Of a stretch of 64,000 nucleotides of DNA, positions 8,832-18,707 are shown in pieces. This DNA is from Pseudomonas aestuarii (GTDB lineage: Bacteria > Pseudomonadota > Gammaproteobacteria > Pseudomonadales > Pseudomonadaceae). The stretch is from assembly GCF_027988105.1 (NCBI RefSeq), contig NZ_JAQJZJ010000004.1:1-64000 (forward strand), read 5' to 3'. Each line of letters starts with the position of its first letter. The stretch's first letter is position 1. Under the pieces are notes generated by a model, which was not told the DNA's origin, did not search any database, and worked only from the letters and a program-made list of their open reading frames with translations. The position numbers and the translations under genes were made by a program.

Positions 8832-11312
8832 CTAGCGTTCATCGGCGAAGCTGCGCAACAGCGCCGCCGGGGTGCTGCGGCCGAGTTGCCAGAGCGGCCA
8901 GGCGGCGGCCAGCAGGGTGGCGAGCAGCGCCAGGCCGAGCAACTGCAGGAGCTGGCCGGGGAATACCTGCAGCGGCAGGCGCCAGCCGAAGGCCTGCACG
9001 TTGATCACCGCGACCAGGCACCAGGCCAGCAACAGGCCCAGCGGCAGCGCCAGGAGCAGGGTCAGCACGGCCAGCAACAGGGTCTGGCCGAGACTCAGCC
9101 AGGCCAGGCGCCTGCGGTCGACGCCCAGCGCCCAGAGCGGCGCCAGCTGGCTCAGGCGGGTCTGGCCGAGGGTCAGCAAACTGATCAGCAGCGCCACCGC
9201 GGCCACGCCCAGGGTCAGGCTGTTGAGCGCGGCGGTGGCGGCGAAGGTGCGCTCGAATACCCGGTTCGACCAGGCCTTGAGCGCGGCCTGGTCGATCACC
9301 CGACTGTCGTCCAGGGCAAAGCGCGCCTGCAGCGCCTGGATCAACGCGGGCACCTCTGCGGCCGGCAGGCGCAGGCTGAAACTGCGCGGGGCCAGCCCCG
9401 GCCAGTGGCGCTGCAGGCCTGCCGCATCGACCAGCAGATGCCCCCTGGGATTGCCGTAGTCGGCGTAGATGCCGAGCACCTCCAGCTCCCAGGTACCGCT
9501 CGGGGTGGGCAGGCGCAGGCGCTCGCCCAGGTGCAGGTCGAGGCGCCGCGCCAGTTGCTCGCTGAGCATCAAGCCCTGCTGCCGTGCCAGGCGCTCCCAG
9601 GCCCCGGCGCTGGCGCTCAGCAGCGGCCAGTGCGCGCGGTAATACGCTTGCGTGCGGATACCGTTCAGTTGTGCCGGCCAGCCCTGCAGTTGCAGCTCGA
9701 CCCGCCAGCTCGGCAGCAGCGCGCGCACCTGCGGCTGCTTGGTCAACCAGGCCTCTATGGCCGTGGCCTGGCTGGTGTCGACCGGGTTCAGGTAGAGTTC
9801 GGCGGCCAGGCGCTGGTCGAGCCAGCCACTGAAGGTCTGACGAAAGCCCGCGGTCATGCTGCCGACGCCGATGTTTGCCGCCAGCGCCAGCAACAGGGCC
9901 ATCAACGCCAGCGCCAGACTCGGCAGTTGCTGGCGGCTGTCGGCGACGAACCACTGGGCCAGCGGCGTACGGCAATGGGGCAGCCAGGCCTCGAGCACGC
10001 GACTCAGGCCCACCGGCAAGGCCAGTGCCGCACCCAGCAGCAAGGCGGCGAGCAGGACAAAGCCGGCCGCCAGGCTGTCGCCGAACCACAGCGCCAGCAG
10101 CGCCACACCGCCGAGCAGCGCCGCCAGCCAGCCCTGACGCCGTAGCCAGCGCGCCTGGGCCTGCTGCCAGGCCTCGGGCTGGGCCAGGGCCAACAGCGGC
10201 AGACGCGCGGCGCGCAGCAGGCTGCCGGCGCCCGCGCACAAGGCCCCGAACAGGCAGACCAGCAGGCCGCCCAGCCACCACTGCGGCGCCAGGCTGAGCC
10301 GCCCGGCCACCTCGGCGCCATACAGGCTGCGCAGGCTGGCGGCGACATCCGGCAACAGCCAGGCCGCCACGGCATAGCCGCTGAGCAAGCCGGCGACCGC
10401 GCCGAGCAGCGCCAGCACGCCGAGCTCCACGACCAGGGCGACCAGCAGGCCGCGCAGACTCACCCCGCAGCTGCGCAGGTTGCGCAGCAACACCCGGCGC
10501 TGCTCCAGGGCCAGACCGATGGCGGCGTGGACGATGAACAGGCCGACGACGAAGGCCAGCAGGCCGAGGGCGCTGAGGTTGAGGTGAAAACTGTCGGTGA
10601 GCTGGGCCAGATTGGCGCCCTGGTCACCGCGCTGCAGCACCAGCTGCGTGGCCAGTTCCGCCGGCAGCGGCGGTGCGGCGCGGGCGAACGCGGCCGGCAG
10701 CAACAAGCGCGAGAGCTGGCCGCGAGCGTCGAGCAGGCGCTGGGCCACGCCAATGTCCACCAGCAGCACCCCGGGCGCCAGCTGCGGCCACACCGCCAGT
10801 GGTGGCAGGCGCTGACCGGATGCACTGAGCGGCTGCGCCCCGGCTGGCAGACCCAGCTCGGCCAAGGTGTCGGCGGCAATCCAGCTGCGCCCGGGCCGGC
10901 CGAGAAAAGCCGCCAGGTCCCGGCGCTCGCGCGTTTGCCCGGCCAGCGCGCTGCCCGCCGGCAGGGTCAAAGGCTCGATGCCGATCAACTGCAGGCGCTG
11001 TTCGCGCTGCCCCTGCAGGCGCAGGCGCCCTTGCAGCAACGGCGAGACCGGCCAGCCGGCGCGGCGCAATTCGATGAAGTGCTGCTGGGCAATCCTGCCG
11101 CCATCGCGGGCGACCAGGCTGTAGCGCTCGGCGCCGCCGAGCAGCTGACTGGCGCGGGCATAGCTGTCGCGGGCCTGGCTGTTCAGCGCCTGCACCCCGG
11201 CCCACAGGCTGGTGGCCAGCCACAGGCCGGCCAGCACGCTGAACAATTGCAGCGGATGGCGGCGCCAATGACTGAGCAACGCACTCAGGGTCCAATACAG
11301 GCGGCGCATCAT
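8832..11312 (-). CDS. FtsX/MacB-like ABC transporter permease
   Basis: An 826-residue inner-membrane protein with one N-terminal helix (LQLFSVLAGLWLATSLWAG), a long periplasmic region, then two groups of membrane helices (about residues 235-480 and 690-815) separated by a second periplasmic region. This is the FtsX-type layout of permeases that act on lipids or lipoproteins rather than importing solutes. The start is the first of two ATGs in ATGATG, which overlaps the ATPase stop codon by four bases and implies translational coupling. Partners are the ATPase upstream and the lipocalin-like lipoprotein downstream. Confidence 0.9.
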   Translation of the reverse strand: MMRRLYWTLSALLSHWRRHPLQLFSVLAGLWLATSLWAGVQALNSQARDSYARASQLLGGAERYSLVARDGGRIAQQHFIELRRAGWPVSPLLQGRLRLQGQREQRLQLIGIEPLTLPAGSALAGQTRERRDLAAFLGRPGRSWIAADTLAELGLPAGAQPLSASGQRLPPLAVWPQLAPGVLLVDIGVAQRLLDARGQLSRLLLPAAFARAAPPLPAELATQLVLQRGDQGANLAQLTDSFHLNLSALGLLAFVVGLFIVHAAIGLALEQRRVLLRNLRSCGVSLRGLLVALVVELGVLALLGAVAGLLSGYAVAAWLLPDVAASLRSLYGAEVAGRLSLAPQWWLGGLLVCLFGALCAGAGSLLRAARLPLLALAQPEAWQQAQARWLRRQGWLAALLGGVALLALWFGDSLAAGFVLLAALLLGAALALPVGLSRVLEAWLPHCRTPLAQWFVADSRQQLPSLALALMALLLALAANIGVGSMTAGFRQTFSGWLDQRLAAELYLNPVDTSQATAIEAWLTKQPQVRALLPSWRVELQLQGWPAQLNGIRTQAYYRAHWPLLSASAGAWERLARQQGLMLSEQLARRLDLHLGERLRLPTPSGTWELEVLGIYADYGNPRGHLLVDAAGLQRHWPGLAPRSFSLRLPAAEVPALIQALQARFALDDSRVIDQAALKAWSNRVFERTFAATAALNSLTLGVAAVALLISLLTLGQTRLSQLAPLWALGVDRRRLAWLSLGQTLLLAVLTLLLALPLGLLLAWCLVAVINVQAFGWRLPLQVFPGQLLQLLGLALLATLLAAAWPLWQLGRSTPAALLRSFADER

Positions 11313-11974
11313 CCGGCCGCCTCCAGCAGGCGCCCGCCCTGCAGGCACCGGCACCGTTGCAGGCGGGCCGCCAGGCTGGCGCTGTGGGTGACCATCAGCA
11401 GGCTGGTCGAGCTGCCGGCGAGCAGCTCCAGCAGCAGGGTCAACACCTGGTCGGCGCTGCGCTCATCCAGGCTGCCGGTGGGCTCGTCGGCCAGCAGCAG
11501 CGGCGGCCTCACGGCCAGCGCCCGACCCAGGGCGACCCGCTGCTGCTGGCCGACCGAGAGCTGTTCGGGGTAGCGCCCAAGCAGGGCCGCCAGACCGAGC
11601 CGCTCGACCAGTTCGGCCTGCCAGTGCGGGTCATGGCGGCCGGCCAGGCGCGCCTGGAAGGCCAGGTTGTCGGCGACGCGCAGGCTGGCGATCAGGTTGA
11701 ATTGCTGGAAGACCAGACCGATACCGCTGCGCCGCCAGGCCGCCAGCTGCCCTTCACCGAGGTCGTCCAGCACGCGGCCGTCGACCTCGATCCGCCCGGC
11801 ATCGGCGCGATCCAGCCCGGCCAACAGGTGCAGCAGGGTGCTCTTGCCGCTGCCGGACTCGCCCATCAGGGCCAGGCTCTCACCCGTCGCCAGTTCCAGG
11901 TCGATGCCACGCAGCACCGCCAGCGTGCCCTGGGGCGTCGTATAGCTCTTGCACAAGCCCTGGACTTTGAGCAT
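11309..11974 (-). CDS. LolD/MacB-type ABC transporter ATPase
   Basis: A 221-residue ATP-binding subunit with Walker A GESGSGKST (38-46), Q-loop VFQQFNL, the ABC signature LSVGQQQRV and Walker B LLLADEPTGSLDE. Length and the DEPTGSLD form place it in the LolD/MacB/FtsE group, which powers FtsX-type permeases. It is the first gene of the three-gene operon and overlaps the permease gene. The lol genes normally have a different layout (lolC-lolD), so no lol name is used. Transport of a lipid or hydrophobic ligand with the lipocalin-like lipoprotein is an inference from the operon. Confidence 0.9.
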   Translation of the reverse strand: MLKVQGLCKSYTTPQGTLAVLRGIDLELATGESLALMGESGSGKSTLLHLLAGLDRADAGRIEVDGRVLDDLGEGQLAAWRRSGIGLVFQQFNLIASLRVADNLAFQARLAGRHDPHWQAELVERLGLAALLGRYPEQLSVGQQQRVALGRALAVRPPLLLADEPTGSLDERSADQVLTLLLELLAGSSTSLLMVTHSASLAARLQRCRCLQGGRLLEAAG

Positions 11975-12069
11975 CTGTCTGCCACCTGAGCGCGGGGGAT
12001 GGTGCCGCCAGGAACCCCCGCACCCGGCCGGACAAGGGCGACGCCTCTCTCAGTAAAGCAAAGCCACCG

Positions 12070-12348
12070 TCACCTGCAGCGGCAGGTGCCGCCCTGTGGC
12101 TCTTGCGCCGGAGTCGTTGCCCTGCGGGGATCCTCGTCGCGCCCAGGGGACGAGTCTTCGCGCGGCCGGGTCTCGGCGCTCGGCTCAATCAGCGCCAGCA
12201 GGCGCTCGAACGCCTCCCGGCGGCCTTGCCGATCGCTGGGCGCCCTGTCGAGTCGGCCCTCGGCAGCCTGCGCACTGGCCGCACGCAGGTAGGCATTCAG
12301 GCGCTTGGCCAGGTCGATCGACAGACGCAGGCTCTGCTTGCTGCTCAT
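12070..12348 (-). CDS. small hypothetical protein
   Basis: A 92-residue protein starting MSSKQSLRLSID after a GAGAGGGA ribosome-binding site. The first ~35 residues form an amphipathic helix (LAKRLNAYLRAASAQAAEG); the C-terminal half is rich in R, D, P and E and probably disordered. No domain is recognised. It lies about 95 bases upstream of the ABC operon on the same strand and might be its first gene. A possible ANR site lies about 235 bases before its start. Confidence 0.45.
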   Translation of the reverse strand: MSSKQSLRLSIDLAKRLNAYLRAASAQAAEGRLDRAPSDRQGRREAFERLLALIEPSAETRPREDSSPGRDEDPRRATTPAQEPQGGTCRCR

Positions 12349-12648
12349 GATGTCCCTCTCGCCGTGCGGACGGTTTGATCAGGCGACCTCTAGCGGGCCT
12401 CGCGTCGAACCTGCCCGCCGCATGGGGCAAATCCGGACTGCGCATCGGCCGTGGCGGCCTGCGCAGCTGTTGCGCATGCAGATTGCGCGTGCAGCGGAGG
12501 GCATTCGCCATGCCGTAACAGCATCAGCTGCCCTCGGCTGCGGGGTCTTGTTCCAAGCTAGAGGCCGAGCAGGCAAACGGTATTGACCTAAATCAAGGCC
12601 TGCTGCGGATGTGCCGAACCCCCGGCCAGCGCCTGGCTCGCGAGCGAC
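12349..12648. other. intergenic region with candidate ANR box
   Basis: A 300-base stretch between the small hypothetical gene and the 3' end of norR. No coding frame in it looks convincing. The only recognisable element is an FNR/ANR-like site at 12583-12596. Confidence 0.5.
12583..12596. promoter_or_regulatory. candidate ANR/FNR box
   Basis: TTGACCTAAATCAA matches the FNR/ANR consensus TTGATNNNNATCAA at nine of ten fixed positions. It lies just past the 3' end of norR. If active, it would serve the minus-strand small gene starting at 12348. Confidence 0.45.
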
Positions 12649-14191
<1,543 letters not shown>

Positions 14192-14196
<5 letters not shown>

Positions 14197-14202
14197 AAAG
14201 AC
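14192..14202. promoter_or_regulatory. NorR site 1
   Basis: GTCATAAAGAC has the GT-N7-AC form of NorR enhancer sites with inverted GTC/GAC ends. It covers the norR start codon, so binding could also block norR translation-start-proximal transcription. Confidence 0.7.
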
Positions 14203-14210
14203 TACCAGGT

Positions 14211-14221
14211 GTCATAAAGAC
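14211..14221. promoter_or_regulatory. NorR site 2
   Basis: A second exact GTCATAAAGAC, 19 bases from the first. NorR-type activators commonly need three such sites to assemble the active hexamer. Confidence 0.72.
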
Positions 14222-14236
14222 TCGAATACGCCAACA

Positions 14237-14247
14237 GTCATAAAGAC
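14237..14247. promoter_or_regulatory. NorR site 3
   Basis: The third exact GTCATAAAGAC, 26 bases from the second and about 42 bases upstream of the -24/-12 promoter of hmp. Confidence 0.72.
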
Positions 14248-14288
14248 AGCAATGCATGCAAGCCATTGAAATTATTGGACTATAAAAG

Positions 14289-14304
14289 TGGCACGAGCTG
14301 TGCA
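14289..14304 (+). promoter_or_regulatory. sigma-54 promoter of hmp
   Basis: TGGCACGAGCTGTGCA matches the -24/-12 consensus TGGCACG-N4-TTGCW with one mismatch and the correct 10-base spacing between GG and GC. It lies about 107 bases before the hmp start and downstream of the three NorR sites. Confidence 0.8.
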
Positions 14305-14410
14305 CCATCCTAAGCACCATGAACTTAGCACGCCTGAGCGCGCCGGCCGAATGCTTCTCGATGATTGACCGGCGCCCCTCAGGCGGCACAGCCCACACAG
14401 GAACCACTCA

Positions 14411-15592
14411 ATGCTCACTGCCCAACAACGCACCCTGATCAAGGCCACAGTGCCGCTGCTGGAAACCGGCGGCGAAGCCCTGACTCGCCACTTCTACCAA
14501 TTGATGCTCGGCGAATATCCGCAGGTTCGCCCCCTGTTCAACCAGGCGCACCAGGCCAGCGGCGACCAGCAACGCGCACTGGCCAACGGCGTGCTGATGT
14601 ACGCCCGCAATATCGACCGCCTGGAGGCCCTCGGCCCGCTGGTCGGGCAGATCGTCAGCAAGCATGTGTCGTTGCAGATCCTGCCCGAGCATTACCCGAT
14701 CGTCGGCAGCTGCCTGTTGCGGGCGATTCGCGAGGTGCTCGGCGAGCAGATCGCCACCGACGAAGTGATCGACGCCTGGGGCGCCGCTTATGGTCAGCTG
14801 GCGCAGATCCTGATTGATGCCGAAGAGGGCGCCTATGCCGCCAACGCCGAAGCCAAGGGCGGCTGGCGCGGCGCCCGCGGCTTCCGGGTGGCGCAAAAGA
14901 TCGTGGAAAGCGAGGAGATCGTCTCCCTGCACCTGGTGCCGGAAGACGGCGGCGCGCTGCTCGACTTTCAGCCGGGTCAGTACATCGGCCTGCGCCTGCA
15001 ACTGGATGGCGAGGAACTGCGCCGCAACTACTCGCTGTCGGCCTGCGGCAATGGTCGCGAATACCGCATCAGCGTCAAGCGCGAGCCCGGTGGCAAGGCC
15101 TCCAACTACCTGCACGACCGGGTCCAGGTCGGCGACCGCCTGGAGCTGTTCCCACCAGCCGGCGATTTCGTCCTGCGTGAGTCGAACAAGCCGCTGGTGC
15201 TGATCAGCGCCGGCGTCGGCATCACCCCGGCGCTGAGCATGCTCGAAGCGGCGCGCGGGCATGGCCGGCCGATCCATTTCATCCACTGCGCCCGCCATGC
15301 CGGTGTGCACGCCTTCCGCGGCTGGGTCGACGCCCAGACCCTGGCCCACCCGCAGGTGCGGCACTTCGTCTGCTACAGCGAACCGCGCGACGAAGACCAG
15401 GGCCATGCCGAAGGTTTCCTGACCCGCGAGCAACTGGCCGAGTGGCTGCCAGAGGAACGCGACCTGGACGCTTACTTCCTCGGCCCCAAGCCCTTCATGG
15501 CCCAGGTGAAAAAGCACCTGCGCGAACTCGGCGTACCGGAGCAGCAGAGCCACTACGAGTTCTTCGGCCCGGCCAGTTCGCTGGAGGCCTGA
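14411..15592 (+). CDS. hmp: flavohaemoglobin / nitric oxide dioxygenase
   Basis: A 393-residue cytoplasmic enzyme that converts NO and O2 to nitrate using NAD(P)H. Residues 1-140 are the globin domain with proximal H85 (SKHVSLQ), Y29 and Q53. Residues ~150-260 are the FAD domain (RRNYSLS), and ~265-390 the NAD-binding domain (LISAGVGITPALSML). Length is normal. AGGAA precedes the start. The promoter architecture (three NorR sites and a sigma-54 element) indicates NO induction through the divergent activator. The P. aeruginosa counterpart is named fhp. Confidence 0.96.
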   Translation: MLTAQQRTLIKATVPLLETGGEALTRHFYQLMLGEYPQVRPLFNQAHQASGDQQRALANGVLMYARNIDRLEALGPLVGQIVSKHVSLQILPEHYPIVGSCLLRAIREVLGEQIATDEVIDAWGAAYGQLAQILIDAEEGAYAANAEAKGGWRGARGFRVAQKIVESEEIVSLHLVPEDGGALLDFQPGQYIGLRLQLDGEELRRNYSLSACGNGREYRISVKREPGGKASNYLHDRVQVGDRLELFPPAGDFVLRESNKPLVLISAGVGITPALSMLEAARGHGRPIHFIHCARHAGVHAFRGWVDAQTLAHPQVRHFVCYSEPRDEDQGHAEGFLTREQLAEWLPEERDLDAYFLGPKPFMAQVKKHLRELGVPEQQSHYEFFGPASSLEA

Positions 15593-15608
15593 ACTGAGGT
15601 CGACCCGT

Positions 15609-15626
15609 CCGGCGCGCTTGCGCCGG
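15609..15626 (+). repeat. hairpin between hmp and the small membrane gene
   Basis: CCGGCGC-GCTT-GCGCCGG forms a 7-bp GC stem with a 4-base loop, without a following T-run. It may reduce readthrough or stabilise the hmp message. Confidence 0.4.
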
Positions 15627-15653
15627 GCGGCTCCAGCAATAGGAGTACCTGTC

Positions 15654-15908
15654 ATGAGCCTGTTCGATTGCCCGCAACGCCTGCGTCGCCTGTCCAACCA
15701 GCTGCTGTCGAGCGGTGGCGTCGCCCTGCTGCTGGGCGTGTTCGGCGCCTACGGTTGGGCCGAACACCTCAGCCTGGGCACCCTGGTCGGTGCCCACAGC
15801 CTGACCATCCTCGGTCCGGCGCTGTTGAAAATCGGCTACGTGATGCGCCTGCTCGCCGAAAAACCGGCACCCGCTGGCACCGCCACGGCCTGCTACTGCG
15901 CGGCCTGA
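15654..15908 (+). CDS. ppyR: small membrane protein, PpyR-like
   Basis: An 84-residue protein starting MSLFDCPQRLRRL after an AGGAG site; the frame opens 36 bases earlier but without such a site. It has two likely membrane helices (VALLLGVFGAYGW and TILGPALLKIGYVMRLL). In P. aeruginosa the small membrane protein PpyR (PA2663), reported to influence psl and pyoverdine expression, sits directly after fhp, and size, topology and position agree. The symbol rests on synteny and appearance. Probable co-transcription with hmp links it to NO stress. Confidence 0.6.
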   Translation: MSLFDCPQRLRRLSNQLLSSGGVALLLGVFGAYGWAEHLSLGTLVGAHSLTILGPALLKIGYVMRLLAEKPAPAGTATACYCAA

Positions 15909-15977
15909 ACCGGGCGAACGGCTGAATCGCCCACCCGGCGAGGATGCGCCGCGCGCACGCCAAGAGTCGCAGCAGCG

Positions 15978-16013
15978 TGGCCATGATCGGCAGAGAACGG
16001 CCAAAAGCGGACG
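15978..16013. repeat. left copy of an imperfect inverted repeat bracketing the cassette
   Basis: Read on the minus strand, this segment gives CGTCCGCTTTTGGCCGTT followed by CTCTGCCGATCATGGCCA. The plus strand at 18872-18927 has CGGTCTGCTACTGGCCGTT, about 20 extra bases, then CTCTGCCGGTCATGGCCA. The two blocks match at most positions, so the cassette lies between inverted copies of one element. Confidence 0.5.
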
Positions 16014-16181
16014 TTTAATTTTAGTTACATTCATAACTCTTTATGGAAACCCGTGTTCGAAGTAATGAATGTGCCGGTTTGCTTAGACCATCATTCCGCA
16101 ATGTAATGATGCACCTACAAGAGATAACTTTGAGCAATAATTGGAGTTGGGTCTAGGGCGAAGTCGATATGGATTTTTTTA

Positions 16182-16193
16182 GGGGGGGGGGGG
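16182..16193. repeat. poly-G tract (12 G)
   Basis: Twelve consecutive G residues directly after TTTTTTTA, 37 bases past the stop of the 302-residue gene. Such tracts vary in length by slippage and are also prone to assembly error. It is intergenic. Confidence 0.8.
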
Positions 16194-16229
16194 CAGCATA
16201 CTTTAATGGATAGTGGCAGGTAGAGCTCT

Positions 16230-17138
16230 TTAGGCCGGAGACGCCATTGAGGCACTTGACAGGTGATCTACCAAGGAGTATCTGATGTACTCTTTAAGTT
16301 CATCCAAGTATATCTCTCCTGTGGTGACTGCTTCTATGCTTTGCTTAACTATTCTGACGCGATGTGAACGAGCCAGATCCGCTCGAGAAATAAGGGTTTT
16401 TTTCCCAGTCTCGTCACGACCACTTTCTATCGTGGCGTCAAATAGTTGCTTGGCAAGCGCGTCCTTCAGGGCCGAAGGATCTTCATCATTATATGTTACC
16501 AGTTTAATGCTGAGCAGATAGGGGGGAGGCATAAGTCCCAAAACCCCGGCCCACGGCTCATCGCTGTCCGGGCTCAGGCTGATAAAAATCCCATACAATT
16601 TGTCAGCATGTTTAGTAAGTTTCGAATGCAAGATCTCTTTGATTCTTGAACTGCTCAAGGCATCGTTAAACTCATCCGGTAAGGCCACACGTGTGTAGCT
16701 TCGGCCCAGCCATCCAGAAAAAGCGTCAAGCCACTGGTTTTTTTCCCAATTATCTCCGCCCTCTTTTGGTTCGTCGATCAAATGGAAGTCTGGCCTACCA
16801 ATTTCGGCTAAAATTTGGCGAGGGAGCCAAGCCCGGCGTTGGATGTCGATGGCGAAATATACGAGTTCTGCGTCCAGCCTCCCCCTGACATGTAAAATTC
16901 GAGGATGGTCCCCTTTGACAAATGCAGGGTCGGGTTTCTCTATTTTTTTCGCTGAGACGATCTCAAATACCGGAATCTGTTCAAAATTTTGACTGTAGAG
17001 ATTGCATGTTTGAGACGCAATTACCCAGTAGTCATCGTCAGTACTTCCCTGCAGATCTCCGTCGAGTCTGTTGGCGCGCAAAACTGAGCCCTGCCACCAC
17101 TCCCCCTGCTTGATGGCCTCAGCTAATGCACTAGACAT
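16230..17138 (-). CDS. unknown protein with SQTC motif, third gene of low-GC cassette
   Basis: A 302-residue soluble protein without signal peptide or membrane helix. The N-terminus has WWQGSVLRANRL and then YWVIASQTCNLYSQ, a hydrophobic strand ending in S-Q-x-C-[DN] that recalls the VISQ-x-CDI pattern of small unknown proteins in sporadic gene islands. The rest is mixed alpha/beta with no recognised catalytic motif. Its start overlaps the stop of the HTH gene by 8 bases, so the two are co-translated. Base composition is clearly more AT-rich than in the neighbourhood, which suggests transfer. Confidence 0.75.
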   Translation of the reverse strand: MSSALAEAIKQGEWWQGSVLRANRLDGDLQGSTDDDYWVIASQTCNLYSQNFEQIPVFEIVSAKKIEKPDPAFVKGDHPRILHVRGRLDAELVYFAIDIQRRAWLPRQILAEIGRPDFHLIDEPKEGGDNWEKNQWLDAFSGWLGRSYTRVALPDEFNDALSSSRIKEILHSKLTKHADKLYGIFISLSPDSDEPWAGVLGLMPPPYLLSIKLVTYNDEDPSALKDALAKQLFDATIESGRDETGKKTLISRADLARSHRVRIVKQSIEAVTTGEIYLDELKEYIRYSLVDHLSSASMASPA

Positions 17139-17820
17139 CTGTTGACCGATCTACGTCGATTAGATGAGAGGTTCCTTGACGCATGTCGATGCTCCGATTG
17201 GTAGCCTGACCCAAGCGAGGGCTTAGCTCGACTATTTTCTCCAAAGCGAATGACTTAAGCTCGCCCACGGATAATGACTCATCGTTCAAAACTGCTAAAA
17301 ATGACCTTCCAGATGTCGGTATATTCCAGACGGTTTTCAATCGGGATAAGTCGATATCTTGGGGGCTTTCCTTAATGATATCTAAAAGAATTTCTGCTCT
17401 GTTGACAGTTGCAGCGCGAGGCATGCTCTTATCATCATACCAGTCATATACTGATTTTCGAGTTACACCGAACAGCTCCGCAACTTGAGTTATCGACAAA
17501 GAAAGTTGATCTTGAACTGATGTCAATCTATTCGAAAAAGGTAGTGGTTTGCCGGCCTCGCCGTATTTCTCGTCGTTTGCACTCAAAACACTATCGAGTG
17601 CGCGATAAAGCTCGAATTTCGGATCGAAAAGTTCTGAATTTATATATACGGTGAAGCTTTTCTTTCTAATGAAAGAGGTATAAATATCTTCTTGCTTGTA
17701 TAGATCAGCAACTTGAAATGCAATTGGTGCGGAGGCCTCAGACGGCCAAGCGGAATAATTTGCTACCATACTGGTGGAGTATTGATCGACCAGACAAGTA
17801 GACGTATCCATTACTAACAT
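17131..17820 (-). CDS. HTH protein, possible Xre-type antitoxin, second gene of cassette
   Basis: A 229-residue protein. A helix-turn-helix lies at about residues 107-130 (ITQVAELFGVTRKSVYDWYDD). It is followed by a tryptophan-containing tail (VWNIPTSGRSFLAVLND) that resembles the C-terminal part of Xre/MbcA-type antitoxins. The N-terminal ~100 residues are unrecognised. The ATG at 17820 is chosen because AAGGAGAA lies 8 bases upstream and the codon overlaps the TAA of the previous gene. It overlaps the next gene too, so all three form one tight operon. DNA-binding autoregulation is inferred. Confidence 0.75.
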   Translation of the reverse strand: MLVMDTSTCLVDQYSTSMVANYSAWPSEASAPIAFQVADLYKQEDIYTSFIRKKSFTVYINSELFDPKFELYRALDSVLSANDEKYGEAGKPLPFSNRLTSVQDQLSLSITQVAELFGVTRKSVYDWYDDKSMPRAATVNRAEILLDIIKESPQDIDLSRLKTVWNIPTSGRSFLAVLNDESLSVGELKSFALEKIVELSPRLGQATNRSIDMRQGTSHLIDVDRSTDV

Positions 17821-18620
17821 TATGCTTCTCCTTTCCATGTACGGAAGGCATGATCAGTCAGTACATCTGGATGACGGAAAAAGTCATTTGCTAAATCATG
17901 AAGAGATTTAAGTCCCGCAAGTACTAAAGATTTCTCCATTCGCCGAGGAGATTCAAATAACGCTACCGCATCCATGTCAAGAATTAGTTCGTTAAGGCCA
18001 GTGCCAAGGAGCTTAAATTCTGTATGTGGCTGCTGAGTCATCATTATCAACCCAAGAACATCATGCGGAATGGGAAGCGCTCCTGGCATCGACTGAGCAG
18101 AAACTCTTAGTCGAGAATCTTCTTTTCGGTACTCACCAAGAATTGTGCCGCCTACGCTGGTGTGCTCTGATAACTGAGGAGGCAGCCAAGCTTTAGAAAT
18201 ATAGTTAGAAATATTTTCATCAGGCTTTGCCGTAATTTTGTCTACATATCGAACACCCATGTTCAATACATCTACAAAACGCATGTGATTTAAAAGTACA
18301 GAAAGAGCTTTTTCATACTTTCCTATAAAATCATTGAATCTAGTGTATTTAGTTGTGAACATAAGCAATTGATCATTAGCAAACTGAAAGCAGTAGCTTT
18401 TATCTGACGACATCAGCATCCACGCATCGCTTTTCACCGGATTCAGCGGGGTCGGCCCCATTTGCTCAATTTGAATCGTGTTCATCAGTGGTGCGATGTC
18501 ACGCATTTCGTCTTGAATCTCGGCGATTTTACTAGGTAGGCGAGCCCATGGTGCGAAACGCACTGACGCGATCACATGGGTGAGGGGCGAGTGGGTAAGG
18601 ATGCCGGTACGGATGGTCAT
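17820..18620 (-). CDS. TIGR04255-family protein, first gene of cassette
   Basis: A 266-residue soluble protein. The pattern L-x-H-V-I-A-S-V-R-F near residue 15, the strand block YCFQFANDQLLMFTTKYTRF and the sequence VLNMGVRYVDKI match the sporadically distributed TIGR04255 family, whose biochemical role is not established. Members occur in mobile or phage-like neighbourhoods. It leads a three-gene overlapping operon of low GC content. No nuclease, protease or nucleotide-binding motif is visible, so an activity cannot be assigned. Confidence 0.75.
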   Translation of the reverse strand: MTIRTGILTHSPLTHVIASVRFAPWARLPSKIAEIQDEMRDIAPLMNTIQIEQMGPTPLNPVKSDAWMLMSSDKSYCFQFANDQLLMFTTKYTRFNDFIGKYEKALSVLLNHMRFVDVLNMGVRYVDKITAKPDENISNYISKAWLPPQLSEHTSVGGTILGEYRKEDSRLRVSAQSMPGALPIPHDVLGLIMMTQQPHTEFKLLGTGLNELILDMDAVALFESPRRMEKSLVLAGLKSLHDLANDFFRHPDVLTDHAFRTWKGEA

Positions 18621-18707
18621 TTTTTCGCCTATAAGGCTGTGGTCAGTAGGTAGCTTTGGCGGCGACTATACACCAAAGTAAACACTATCCTAGTCGTAAC
18701 ACACAGC

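Larger units (their letters stand above)
15909..16229. other. intergenic region at the left border of the low-GC cassette
   Basis: No coding frame is supported. The composition changes from GC-rich to AT-rich near 16013. The region holds an imperfect repeat at 15978-16013 that recurs inverted at 18872-18927, a 7-T run and a 12-G run (16182-16193). Confidence 0.6.
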
